Below, piece by piece: positions 1 to 7,335 of a DNA stretch of 25,795 nucleotides. The stretch is from NCBI GenBank assembly GCA_963580245.1, contig CAUZJO010000065.1, forward strand, positions 1 to 25,795. Reading direction: 5' to 3'. The notes under the pieces are model-generated. The model was not told the origin of the DNA. It did not search any database and saw only the letters and a list, made by a program, of their open reading frames with translations. The stretch is from CAUZJO01 sp963580245 (GTDB lineage Bacteria > Sumerlaeota > Sumerlaeia > MVZB01). Position 1 is the first letter of the stretch. Each line of letters opens with the position of its first letter. The translations under genes were made by a program, and so were the position numbers.

Positions 1-324
1 CCCTCGTGCAACCCCTACCTGACGTTCAGTGCCATGCTGATGGCGGGGCTCGACGGGATTCAAAACAAGCTGGATCCGGGCGATCCGCTCGATAAGAACC
101 TCTACGACCTGCCGCCCGAAGAGGCCAGGCTGATCAAGAAGGTTCCCGGCTCTCTCGAGGAGGCGCTGGCCGCGCTCGAGGCCGACCACGAGTTCCTACT
201 CAAGGGCGACGTGTTCACCGAGGACGTCATCGAGAATTGGATCGATTACAAGACCGAGAACGAGGTCAACCAGGTCCGCCTGCGGCCCCATCCCTACGAG
301 TTCCACCTCTACTACGATATCTAA
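1..324 (+). CDS. glnA: Glutamine synthetase type I, C-terminal fragment (5' end outside window)
   Basis: The frame is open from base 1 and ends at TAA 322-324, giving the last 107 residues of a GSI enzyme, which makes glutamine from glutamate, ammonia and ATP. The fragment begins inside a conserved stretch (PSCNPYLTFSAMLMAGLDGI), contains NLYDLPPEE, and ends in PHPYEFHLYYDI, all typical of the GSI C-terminus. The tyrosine in NLYDLPPEE (codon 103-105) corresponds to the adenylylated Tyr397 of the enterobacterial enzyme, so this is probably the GSI-beta class controlled by an adenylyltransferase; that control is inferred from family knowledge. The gene is followed by a strong hairpin at 385-416. 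Start and promoter lie outside the window. Confidence 0.95.
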   Translation, partial: PSCNPYLTFSAMLMAGLDGIQNKLDPGDPLDKNLYDLPPEEARLIKKVPGSLEEALAALEADHEFLLKGDVFTEDVIENWIDYKTENEVNQVRLRPHPYEFHLYYDI

Positions 325-384
325 AGCACTCTTGAGGGATGGCCGCCGGTTGCGGTCGTTCCCCTCCCGCGGCGTCCAACACTA

Positions 385-416
385 GGGCCGCTTCCAGCGA
401 AAGCTGGAGGCGGCCC
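385..416 (+). terminator. Hairpin after glnA, probable transcription terminator
   Basis: GGGCCGCTTCCAGC (385-398) pairs with GCTGGAGGCGGCCC (403-416): a 14-bp stem with one G-U pair and a GAAA tetraloop. It lies 60 bp after the glnA stop codon. The following bases (TCCCATTTC) are only weakly T-rich, so it may be an imperfect intrinsic terminator or an mRNA-stabilising 3' hairpin. The stem is certain; the function is inferred. Confidence 0.6.
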
Positions 417-570
417 TCCCATTTCGGATAACCCCAGCAACGAATCTTCCACGGCGGAGCGCGGACACGGGGCCGGAGGGTCGCGGCTGGCCGTCGGCAC
501 CCCGCGCGGGCCGGCGTCGGGCCCATGGCGGGGTGGAGGAAATCTTACCGAATTGTCGGCTTCCCCTCTC

Positions 571-594
571 GTTGCCTACACCCGTGTAGGCAAC
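571..594. promoter_or_regulatory. Perfect 11-bp inverted repeat, possible operator
   Basis: GTTGCCTACAC (571-581), spacer CC, then GTGTAGGCAAC (584-594). The arms are exactly complementary. The two-base spacer is too short for a stable RNA loop without opening inner pairs and no T-tract follows, so a binding site for a dimeric DNA-binding protein is at least as likely as a terminator. It lies 131 bp upstream of the first start codon of the CHC2-TPR gene. No regulator is identified. Confidence 0.45.
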
Positions 595-655
595 GCTCGC
601 CGCGCGCCACCGGCCCCAACCCGCCGGCACGCCAAAAAATGGCTAAATTCAAGGT

Positions 656-750
656 ATCGGATGGTCGAAAGACTAAGAGGAGTAGATCCCCCGAGCGGGG
701 GGCGTCGCCTATTGTCAGGGGCCAATGCAAGAGCAGTACGGTTGTCCGAT
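656..750 (+). promoter_or_regulatory. Candidate structured 5' leader of the CHC2-TPR gene
   Basis: Several local pairings can coexist. ATCGGA (656-661) can pair with TCCGAT (745-750), closing the region over the internal ATG at 749. Inside are TGGTC-GAAA-GACTA (a 5-bp stem with GAAA tetraloop and one G-U pair), CCCCC (688-692) with GGGGG (697-701), and GGC-GTC-GCC (701-709). The outer helix would cover the second possible start codon. I compared it from memory with common riboswitch classes (c-di-GMP-I, fluoride, guanidine, glutamine) and found no match. It could equally be chance pairing in G+C-rich DNA. Confidence 0.3.
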
Positions 751-1706
751 GTTTGAGCTGTCGTCCATTATCCAGGAGATCAACCAGCAGATCGACGGCA
801 TTGCCTTCGCGCGCCTGTTCGATTATCACCCCAGCAAGATCCAGTTCCTCGGCAACACCCTGAAATTCTTCTGCCCGGTCCACAACGAGCTCGCCTTCCG
901 CTCGATGGTCCTGGACATGGAGAAGCACTAATTCAAATGCACGATGAAGCGCTGCCCCTGCTTCGAGGGCGGGATGTTCGTCGAGCTGTGGGCCTCCTTC
1001 CGCAAGATCGAGGTGATCGAGGCGGCACTGGAGCTTGCCGAGAAGCTCGAGATCGACGTTGATGTGCATTCGATCCACAAGCTGGCCGAATCATTGAGCG
1101 ATAATGCCGAGCAGGCCCTCGCCCAGAACGACCTGCCCTCGGCCCGCGGCGCGCGGCGCGGTCATGCAAGCCCTGGCGATCGATTCCCACGACCTCCAGG
1201 TCCACCTGCTGTCGGCCCAGATCTTCGAGGCCGAAGGCCGCCGCGAGGAAGCACTCGACGAGCGGTTGATGGTCTACGACACGTATCTCGACCACCAGGA
1301 ACACGAGTCGGCCCGCGCCCTGCTCGATCTGATGCTGCGCAACTCGACGCCGAATCTGGCCCTCCTCGAGCGCCGCGTCGAGCTGGCGAGGCTCGAAAAG
1401 AGCGCCCCGGCACTCAACGAGTCACTACGTCAACTGGGCGCATACCAGCAGGCCAACAACAAACTGCGCAAGGCCATCGTGGCGTTCGAGGAAGCGCAAC
1501 GGCTCGATCCGCGCTCCCTCGAATTGCTCGAGACCTTGGCCGGGCTCTACGAAAAAGCCGGCGATCGCAAAGCCCTCAACGTCACGCTCGGCGAGTTGGC
1601 CAAGCGTTACGAGGCCGACGAAGACATCAACCGCTTGCTGGCCGTGCTCAACCGGCAGGCCGCGTTGGATCCTCGCGACCTGGCGGAACGGGACGAGACC
1701 GTTTAA
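725..1706 (+). pseudogene. Disrupted gene: DnaG-type CHC2 zinc finger joined to TPR repeats
   Basis: The first 68 codons (725-931) end at TAA 929-931, but the same frame continues at once with homologous-looking protein. Across the stop, FFCPVHNE ... FKC-TMKRCPCFEGG ... IEAALELAEKLEID matches the layout of the CHC2 zinc-binding domain of DnaG primase: CPFHNE, then C-x2-C-type ligands, then a helix like 'EAVexLAeklGI'. The frame is lost in the GC run at about 1142-1163. From about 1158 the +1-shifted frame carries helical TPR-like protein (VMQALAIDSHDLQVHLLSAQ..., FEEAQRLDPRSLELLETLAGLYEKAG) up to TAA 1704-1706. No TOPRIM catalytic domain is present, so this is not primase itself. Start ATG 725 (after AGGGG) or ATG 749 (MFELSS). 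Two lesions suggest a pseudogene or assembly errors; the role is unknown. Confidence 0.7.
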
Positions 1707-1806
1707 TTCGCGCTGCACGAGCGCGCCCATGCGTGGGCCGTCAGCGAACCGGCAATATTCAAAATCTCAGTTCAATACAAGGAAACCGCAAGGCGGTGGA
1801 ACGTGC

Positions 1807-3792
1807 TCAGGCGTGGGAGCGGGCCAGAAATCTTTGGCGCGCATAAACGATCAGCCCCAGCAAGATCACCAGCGTCTCGGCGGTCCAGAACAGCGTCAGT
1901 TTGCCCATCACGCCTGAGGTGAACCCATAGGAGTGCAGCCCCACGCCAAGCAGGTTGACTCCCCACCACGAGAACGCCACGACCATCCCGCCGAAGACCG
2001 CCGCCATGCAAATCCCCAACTCGCGCAGGTATCCGCCCATCCGTCCGTGCAGGATAATCAAGTTCCAGATAACGATCAGTAGCGCCCCGTTCTCCTTGGG
2101 GTCCCAGCCCCAGAAACGGCCCCAACTGTAATTGGCCCAGATCCCGCCCAGGACCGTCCCCACCAGCGAAAAGAGCAACCCGAAGCAGACCACCCCATAG
2201 GTCATGCGCGAGACCATGCGATAGAACTCGCGGTTGCCGCTGAGGCCAAAGAGTTTGGCGAAGATATACACGTGGCCGATCGCCGCGGCGAGGAACCCCG
2301 CCGCATAGCCGATATTGATCGTCGTCACGTGCGTCGAGAGCCAGAAATTGGAGTTGAGCACCGCGATCAACTGACCCATCGTGTCGCTGCCGTCGGTTAG
2401 TTCGTAGTTGTTCGCGACAAACAGACCCGCCATCCCAAGCAACGCGGCGACCCCCAGCGCGATGCGTTTGCGGTTGATCCATTCAATCACCAGCGCAACG
2501 ACGATCGCCACGGCCGGGATGAACAGCGTCGTCTCATAGAGGTTCGTGATCGGAGGCCGGCCGCGGATGATACAGCGCAACGTAATCCCCACGATCAGCA
2601 GGACCGTCGGCGTTACGATAAACCCCGTGGCGACCCGGGCCAGCCAACGGCTGTTCGGAAAAAGCCACAGGCAGGCCACCAGGATGAAGCCGAGAATGAA
2701 CAGCACGAGGCTATAGTGGAAGGGTTTGAGCTTGTAGAAGAAGATTTCCAGCCCAAATCCCCACAGATCGCCCCGCTCGCGGGCGGCGTGCGTAACGCTG
2801 CCGACGAGCCGCGTCAGCGTGTGGTTGAACGCCTTTTCGTCGCCCAGTTGATGGGGCAGCTTTTCGAGCAGGGCAAGCTGCGTGAGTCCGGTTTGAGGAA
2901 ATGCCTCGGTGCTGACGACCTCGAGGATCATCTCGCCGGCGGAGATGTATCGCTCGCTTTCGGACCCGCCCGGCGGAAAGATCGACAAGGCAACCGACCG
3001 CTTTCCAACCAGCTCGATGTTATCGAGCAACGCCAGCAGCGTTTGCAGGTCTTCGATCGACATCGCCTCCTCGTTCTCGCTCAGCATGGTTTCCCCCGCC
3101 CTGAGCGCCGAGCCATGGAGCACCAGTAGCTGAGTGAACAACGGAAGGCGCGACACCAGGTCGCTGTACGACATTGCCTGAAGCGCCTCGGCGTTGGTTT
3201 CAGGCATGTAACGGGCCAGCCTCGCCTCCCGCTCACCGATCAGCGGAATATGGGCGAACTCGAGCGCCTGGGTCAGGCTCTGCAGCTCGAGGTAACTTTC
3301 GAACAGGTTTAACAGTTGCTTCTGCTCGAGACTGCGATCGTCCTCTGGGATCCCGAAAAACGACTCGGCCAATTGGCGCAGCTTCGGCTCGACCTCTTCC
3401 AGTTCGCGCAACGCAAACCGCGTTCGAGGGTCCTCGTCGGGCAACCCCAGCATTTGCATCACGGCCGGGTTCTCGATCAGGATCACCTTAAAGTCTTTGG
3501 TCAGGTCGGGATAAAACAGCGTGTTCAGCAGCCACTCCATCGAGCCCAAGCGCGTTTTGTCCTCGATCTTCAGCCGCGAGCGACCGCTGAACTTGACCAG
3601 TTCAAACCGGGCGAACGTGGACAGGGGCTTGATCCGTCCGCCATCCTGGATCGGCAGGCGCGAGGCAAGCTCGAGCGTCTCCTTGGACCAATGCGGCCGA
3701 AGCCCCAACGCCGCGGCGTCCGAACCCCCAACAAGGATCCCCAACAAGGCCAAGACCGGCCAAATGACTATGAGACGATGTCTAATTATCAT
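1807..3792 (-). CDS. ccsA: Cytochrome c biogenesis protein CcsA/ResC type, with large N-terminal periplasmic domain
   Basis: 661 residues. The membrane half carries the WWD haem-handling signature WANYSWGRFWGWDPKE (about 552-567) and the flanking haem-ligand histidine candidates at about 488 (LSTHVTT) and 620 (GLHSYGF), as expected for CcsA of system II, which moves haem across the membrane and ligates it to apocytochrome c together with ResB. Residues 1-27 look like a signal or anchor segment. About 30-345 form a soluble domain opening with LPIQDGGRIKPLSTFAR, seen in long CcsA forms. ATG 3792 is chosen because an in-frame TGA lies three codons upstream. No good Shine-Dalgarno sits near it, but a mini-ORF overlaps the start by ATGA. 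resB lies upstream in the same direction. Confidence 0.93.
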   Translation of the reverse strand: MIIRHRLIVIWPVLALLGILVGGSDAAALGLRPHWSKETLELASRLPIQDGGRIKPLSTFARFELVKFSGRSRLKIEDKTRLGSMEWLLNTLFYPDLTKDFKVILIENPAVMQMLGLPDEDPRTRFALRELEEVEPKLRQLAESFFGIPEDDRSLEQKQLLNLFESYLELQSLTQALEFAHIPLIGEREARLARYMPETNAEALQAMSYSDLVSRLPLFTQLLVLHGSALRAGETMLSENEEAMSIEDLQTLLALLDNIELVGKRSVALSIFPPGGSESERYISAGEMILEVVSTEAFPQTGLTQLALLEKLPHQLGDEKAFNHTLTRLVGSVTHAARERGDLWGFGLEIFFYKLKPFHYSLVLFILGFILVACLWLFPNSRWLARVATGFIVTPTVLLIVGITLRCIIRGRPPITNLYETTLFIPAVAIVVALVIEWINRKRIALGVAALLGMAGLFVANNYELTDGSDTMGQLIAVLNSNFWLSTHVTTINIGYAAGFLAAAIGHVYIFAKLFGLSGNREFYRMVSRMTYGVVCFGLLFSLVGTVLGGIWANYSWGRFWGWDPKENGALLIVIWNLIILHGRMGGYLRELGICMAAVFGGMVVAFSWWGVNLLGVGLHSYGFTSGVMGKLTLFWTAETLVILLGLIVYARQRFLARSHA

Positions 3793-3824
3793 GAGAACTC
3801 ACAAACGCGTTCTTCCAAATTCAT
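3789..3824 (-). CDS. Possible 11-residue leader ORF coupled to ccsA
   Basis: ATG at 3824 opens an 11-codon frame, MNLEERVCEFS, whose TGA overlaps the ccsA ATG as ATGA. It is preceded at good distance by a purine-rich AAGGTGAGGG, whereas ccsA itself has no close ribosome-binding site. The arrangement suggests that ribosomes load at the mini-ORF and reinitiate on ccsA. The peptide has no recognisable function. This is inferred from start-site geometry only, and a short chance ORF is a real alternative. Confidence 0.35.
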   Translation of the reverse strand: MNLEERVCEFS

Positions 3825-3888
3825 GTTTTCTATCCCTCACCTTGACCAATGTATTGCCGCGCTTCGCGAAGATCAAGATACGGCTACT

Positions 3889-5079
3889 TCATCGCGCCTG
3901 ACGCGCCCGCTCGGAGCGCAAGTAACGAACCAACGTGATGCCGAACTGAGTCAACAATCCGACCGAGATAATAATGCACGCAACCAGCGGCCACTGGTCG
4001 GCGGGATTGCGCACCACCGCAAACGTCGATGACATCTGTCCGGTCCGCGGGTTCTCGAAGAACGAGGCCTGAAAAAAAACAAGTCCCTTGTGTCGTAGCG
4101 GGTGGTTCATCTTGATCGTCAGGTCCTCGCGGGTTTCCCCTTCGATCTTGGTCACGTCACTCCTGAACGCCCGCGGCATGCTCGTCCCCGGATGAAGTTC
4201 GCGTATGAAACGATTGAGTTTCAGGGTGAAGGGCACGGTCCAGGTTCTTCTCTGAAGCTTCAAGTCCCACTGTTTGCCGCCGGCTTCGACCGTCAGCGGA
4301 AGGCTCGCATGGTCGCTCAGCCGGATGGAACCGCCCCACAGGATGGCTTCGCGCCGCTCGCCGCTCTGCTTGTCGCGCAGGGCCAGATAAAGTCCCGGCA
4401 GATTGCGCTCGTTCTCTTTCTCCGGAGAGAGTTTTTCGAAAAAAAAGCCGTCCACGATTTTCCGCTTGGCGGTCGCCGCGGATCGTTCGGGTTGCGGGAT
4501 GCCGTTTCGCGCGTATTGGCCGACCACGACATCGAAGGGCCAATCCCCTGATTGAATCGTCCGTTCCTGACCCCGAGAGAGGTCGGCGAAGAGCTCCTCC
4601 GGGACCACGTACTCCTTGTTGTGGTCGGCCGTGCTGGTATCGGCCACCACAAGTTCCCATTCATGGTAACTGCTGAATCTGCTGGACGACTGGTCGGGCG
4701 CCAGCGTCATCTGGCCCTCGATGGCGAAGTGGTGGGTCACCAACCCCGCCAGCAACATGAACAGGATGCCGACATGGATCACGTAAATCCCCGCTTTCGC
4801 CCATGAGGGCCGCATGCGCACGAACATCCCCACCAGCAGGTTGATCGAGAGGATGACCGATAACAAATAGACGCCGGGCAGCGGCAGTTTCAGCCCGTTC
4901 GGAAACTCATGGACCAAGAAAAACGCACTGAAGTAGCGGTCCTGAACCTCATAGAGCCCAACGCGCGCCTGCTCGAGCGTCCCCAGCAGCGTGAGTAGAA
5001 ACAGGAAAAGCAGGACGACAATAGCCAACCCGAAGGAGGAAAAGAAGCGAAGCAGTGCGTTGAGCGGAGATTTCTTCAT
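3889..5079 (-). CDS. resB: Cytochrome c biogenesis protein ResB (Ccs1)
   Basis: About 396 residues from ATG 5079. N-terminal membrane segments are evident (LLRFFSSFGLAIVVLLFLFL, then VYLLSVILSINLLVGMF and AGIYVIHVGILFMLLAGLVT), followed by a large soluble domain containing KMNHPLRHKGLVFFQASFFE, typical of ResB, and a final C-terminal membrane helix before a basic tail. ResB is the partner of CcsA in system II and handles haem and apocytochrome on the outer face of the inner membrane. The frame also offers TTG at 5103, directly abutting the stop of the upstream lipoprotein gene; ATG 5079 (MKKSPLNALL) gives a more usual N-terminus, but neither has a clear Shine-Dalgarno. ccsA follows after 96 bp. 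Confidence 0.92.
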   Translation of the reverse strand: MKKSPLNALLRFFSSFGLAIVVLLFLFLLTLLGTLEQARVGLYEVQDRYFSAFFLVHEFPNGLKLPLPGVYLLSVILSINLLVGMFVRMRPSWAKAGIYVIHVGILFMLLAGLVTHHFAIEGQMTLAPDQSSSRFSSYHEWELVVADTSTADHNKEYVVPEELFADLSRGQERTIQSGDWPFDVVVGQYARNGIPQPERSAATAKRKIVDGFFFEKLSPEKENERNLPGLYLALRDKQSGERREAILWGGSIRLSDHASLPLTVEAGGKQWDLKLQRRTWTVPFTLKLNRFIRELHPGTSMPRAFRSDVTKIEGETREDLTIKMNHPLRHKGLVFFQASFFENPRTGQMSSTFAVVRNPADQWPLVACIIISVGLLTQFGITLVRYLRSERARQAR

Positions 5080-5103
5080 CGTGGGTAACGGGCGAGCGTT
5101 CAA

Positions 5104-6303
5104 TCAAATGGTTCGAAGCGATCGGCAAAACGCCACAAAGTTCTCTTTCTGCGCCGCCACCTGTTCGGCGGGGCCGACCATCTTCACGAAAAGGGCTTGG
5201 TCTTGGAAAGGGCAAAACGTGCCGAGCATCGCATACCCTTCCTGTTTGGGGCCTCGCATCCCTTGGTAGGCGCCCTGGATCTCAATCAGCGGCGAGCTGT
5301 GACCCAACAGTTCGATCTTGTCCAATCCCTGGACATCCTGGGACGAGGGCGCGGGCTGGCTCATCTGGCGATACCAGCGCTGAATATTCGCGACGTCCCC
5401 ACCGCCCGCAATCGAGATATAACAGTCCACAATCTTCTCCGGGCCCGAGACGAACGAAACCATCCGCATCGGGCGGGGCGAGGCTTCCTCCCATCCCGGA
5501 GGGACATTCCAGACAACGGGCAAGGCGGCCTCCTCGGTGCCCGGCGTCGCCGGGGCGGGTTGCGCGGAGACTTGCGGCTGGACCGGCGGGTGAGAATGAA
5601 CCGGTTCGGCCCCGTGCAAATGTAGGCCGGCGCAAAACCTCTTATACCTCTCAAGGTGCGTGGTGATGATCGAAGCGGGCCCCACCATCAGGACCGATAT
5701 CGACCGATCCGCGAGCTGGGCGACGCAGCCGATCAGTTGGTATCCCTCCTTGGGCGATCCACTCATGCTCCGATAGGATCCCTTGAGATCGAGGAGCGCG
5801 ACGTTTTGGCCGAGCACATCGATCTTCTCTAATCCCCCCAATTCGGCATCGCTGATCGGTTCCAGCCCCATTTGTCCCCGCCAACGATTGATGTTGATCA
5901 ACTGACCACCGCCGCTGAGCGTCGTGACGTAGCATTGGGCCGCCTGATCATCGCCCAAAATAAAGTTCGGGTTGCGCAGTTGCGTCGGCACGACCTCACG
6001 CCAGCCGGCCGGCGTCGACCACTCCGGCGTCGGCTCGGGCCGCCCCCCTGGTCCGCTCCCCGGGTGGGCCGCGGCTTCCCCAATCCGAAACCCAAACCGT
6101 TCCGCGCTGGTGCGTTCGGGGTCCGAAGCGGAGTCGCCCTTGGGCGCCGGTCTGGTCTCGTTGACGGTGATCACCGGCGGATTTTGGGAGCCACACGACG
6201 CGATCAGGGCGAAAACGGTCGTGCATAGCGGGATCCACAAAAAGGGCGACCGGTTGGCGAGATCATAACTCCGGTGGGGGATTCTCCTCGATGCGTGATT
6301 CAT
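5104..6303 (-). CDS. Lipoprotein with a duplicated ~135-residue domain, in the resB-ccsA cluster
   Basis: 399 residues. A hydrophobic segment ends in the lipobox IASC with Cys37, predicting a lipoprotein. A linker is followed by two copies of one domain, about 95-229 and 265-398. Each starts with W-x2-P-x-GW, has CY[VI] followed by GGG and NI-x-RW-x2-QM, then LGxxx-L-x4-G-x-Y, EGY, MVGP and a final FC. Cysteines 124/294 and 224/393 align between copies; Cys193 and Cys364 are two residues out of register. I recall similar single-domain proteins (a 'GGLLANVNRWRGQL' type motif) in PVC bacteria but cannot name a Pfam family. Co-directional with resB, whose TTG alternative start touches this stop codon. 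A role in cytochrome c maturation is a guess from context. Confidence 0.85.
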   Translation of the reverse strand: MNHASRRIPHRSYDLANRSPFLWIPLCTTVFALIASCGSQNPPVITVNETRPAPKGDSASDPERTSAERFGFRIGEAAAHPGSGPGGRPEPTPEWSTPAGWREVVPTQLRNPNFILGDDQAAQCYVTTLSGGGQLININRWRGQMGLEPISDAELGGLEKIDVLGQNVALLDLKGSYRSMSGSPKEGYQLIGCVAQLADRSISVLMVGPASIITTHLERYKRFCAGLHLHGAEPVHSHPPVQPQVSAQPAPATPGTEEAALPVVWNVPPGWEEASPRPMRMVSFVSGPEKIVDCYISIAGGGDVANIQRWYRQMSQPAPSSQDVQGLDKIELLGHSSPLIEIQGAYQGMRGPKQEGYAMLGTFCPFQDQALFVKMVGPAEQVAAQKENFVAFCRSLRTI

Positions 6304-6342
6304 GATGTGTAAACCATACTATGCCGTTCAGGTGCGGGTCCG

Positions 6343-7335
6343 TTAGACGCCGCTCGCGGCCACCTCCAGCCCGGCCCGGGCCTGGCGCGCAAGCAGGGCC
6401 GCCCCAATCACACCGGCGTCGTCCCCCAGCGCGGCTTCGACGATGCGCACGCCGGTTTGGGCCGATTCAAACGCCTGCCGACGAAACGCCTCAACAACCA
6501 AATCGAGGTAAGGTTTGCCCAACGCCTCGACCAGGCCACCCCCGAGCACGAAACACTCGGGATTGAGCAAATTGGCAACCGATCCCAAACCAATCCCCAA
6601 CTGCTTGGCCCCATTCTTGATCACCTTCACGAACACTTTGTCGCCGCTCTCGAAGGCTAGCTTGAACTGCTTGGAACGAATCTGCACACCCTCATCGCCC
6701 AGCTGCTTCCTGGCCTTCTTGTCGCCCTTGAGCGCTTCACGGACTTCTCGCGTCATGGCGGTCCGCGATGAGAAGGCCTCCATGCACCCCCGGCGACCGC
6801 AACCGCAAACCGGCCCCTTGGGATCGATACACATATGACCGATCTCGCCGGCGATGTGATTGGCGCCCTCCCACAGCTTCCCGCCGATCACCACCCCGCC
6901 GCCGATGCCGGTACCCACGAAGACGCCCACGCAGGAGCGGGTCCCTTCGGCCGCCCCGCGCTTGTATTCGCCCCAGGCACCCGCGTTGACGTCGTTGCAC
7001 AAATGGCTTTCGATGCCCAGTTTGTCTTCGAGGATCGATTTCAGGGGTACGTTCTTCCACTTCAAATTGGGCGCCTCCAAAATGACCCCGCTGGCAGGGT
7101 TCAGGGGCCCCGGCGCGCCGATGCCCAGGCATTCAATCTGCCCCGGATCGAGTTGAGCGGTGGCGAGGGCCTCGTTGGCCGTTTCGACAATCCTCTCCAC
7201 CACCGCTTCCTGACCCAATTCAGCTCGGGTCTTGTTCTTTGCCCGGCTGAGAATCTGACCCTCCCCGTTGATGACGGCGGCGAGGATCTTCGTCCCACCC
7301 ATGTCGATGCCCAAGGTATAGACTTGATCGTTCAT
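6343..7335 (-). CDS. ROK-family sugar kinase (glucokinase-like)
   Basis: 330 residues from ATG 7335. The phosphate-binding motif DMGGTK (11-16), the catalytic-Asp motif NDVNAGAWGE (Asp115), the loop VGTGIGGG, and the ROK zinc site GHMCIDPKGPVCGCGRRGCME (His167, Cys177, Cys179, Cys184) are all present, so it should be an active ATP-dependent hexose kinase, most likely for glucose or an N-acyl hexosamine; the substrate cannot be read from sequence. No N-terminal helix-turn-helix is present, which argues against a ROK repressor. ATG 7335 follows GAAGGGG at a good distance and starts at the usual family N-terminus; an upstream in-frame start at 7425 would add an atypical 30-residue extension. It is the first gene of the leftward cluster. 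Confidence 0.93.
   Translation of the reverse strand: MNDQVYTLGIDMGGTKILAAVINGEGQILSRAKNKTRAELGQEAVVERIVETANEALATAQLDPGQIECLGIGAPGPLNPASGVILEAPNLKWKNVPLKSILEDKLGIESHLCNDVNAGAWGEYKRGAAEGTRSCVGVFVGTGIGGGVVIGGKLWEGANHIAGEIGHMCIDPKGPVCGCGRRGCMEAFSSRTAMTREVREALKGDKKARKQLGDEGVQIRSKQFKLAFESGDKVFVKVIKNGAKQLGIGLGSVANLLNPECFVLGGGLVEALGKPYLDLVVEAFRRQAFESAQTGVRIVEAALGDDAGVIGAALLARQARAGLEVAASGV

Larger units (their letters stand above)
325..724. other. 400-bp non-coding interval between glnA and the broken CHC2-TPR gene
   Basis: No convincing gene is visible on either strand; the open frames here are G+C-driven and have no recognisable protein content. The interval holds the glnA hairpin (385-416), a very G+C-rich stretch (about 455-535), a perfect dyad at 571-594, a small hairpin GCCA/TGGC (631-634 with 640-643), and a multi-hairpin leader from about 656 to 750. 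I cannot identify a sigma-70 promoter with confidence. Confidence 0.6.

Noticed and set aside
656..750. A known riboswitch in the CHC2-TPR leader
   Set aside because: A GAAA tetraloop and nearby stems recall c-di-GMP-I, but its conserved core sequences are missing, and no other class I know fits. It is kept only as an unnamed candidate structure.
929..931. In-frame stop as a recoded codon (selenocysteine or pyrrolysine)
   Set aside because: The codon is TAA, while selenocysteine uses TGA and pyrrolysine TAG. A second lesion further on also favours decay or assembly error.
545..1078. 177-codon minus-strand frame over the CHC2-TPR leader and 5' region
   Set aside because: The plus strand carries the recognisable zinc-finger sequence. 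The minus-strand product has no known features and is explained by base composition.
1779..1800. Small hairpin ACCGC/GCGGT as a terminator for ccsA on the minus strand
   Set aside because: The stem is only five base pairs with a short, C-interrupted T-run; too weak to annotate.
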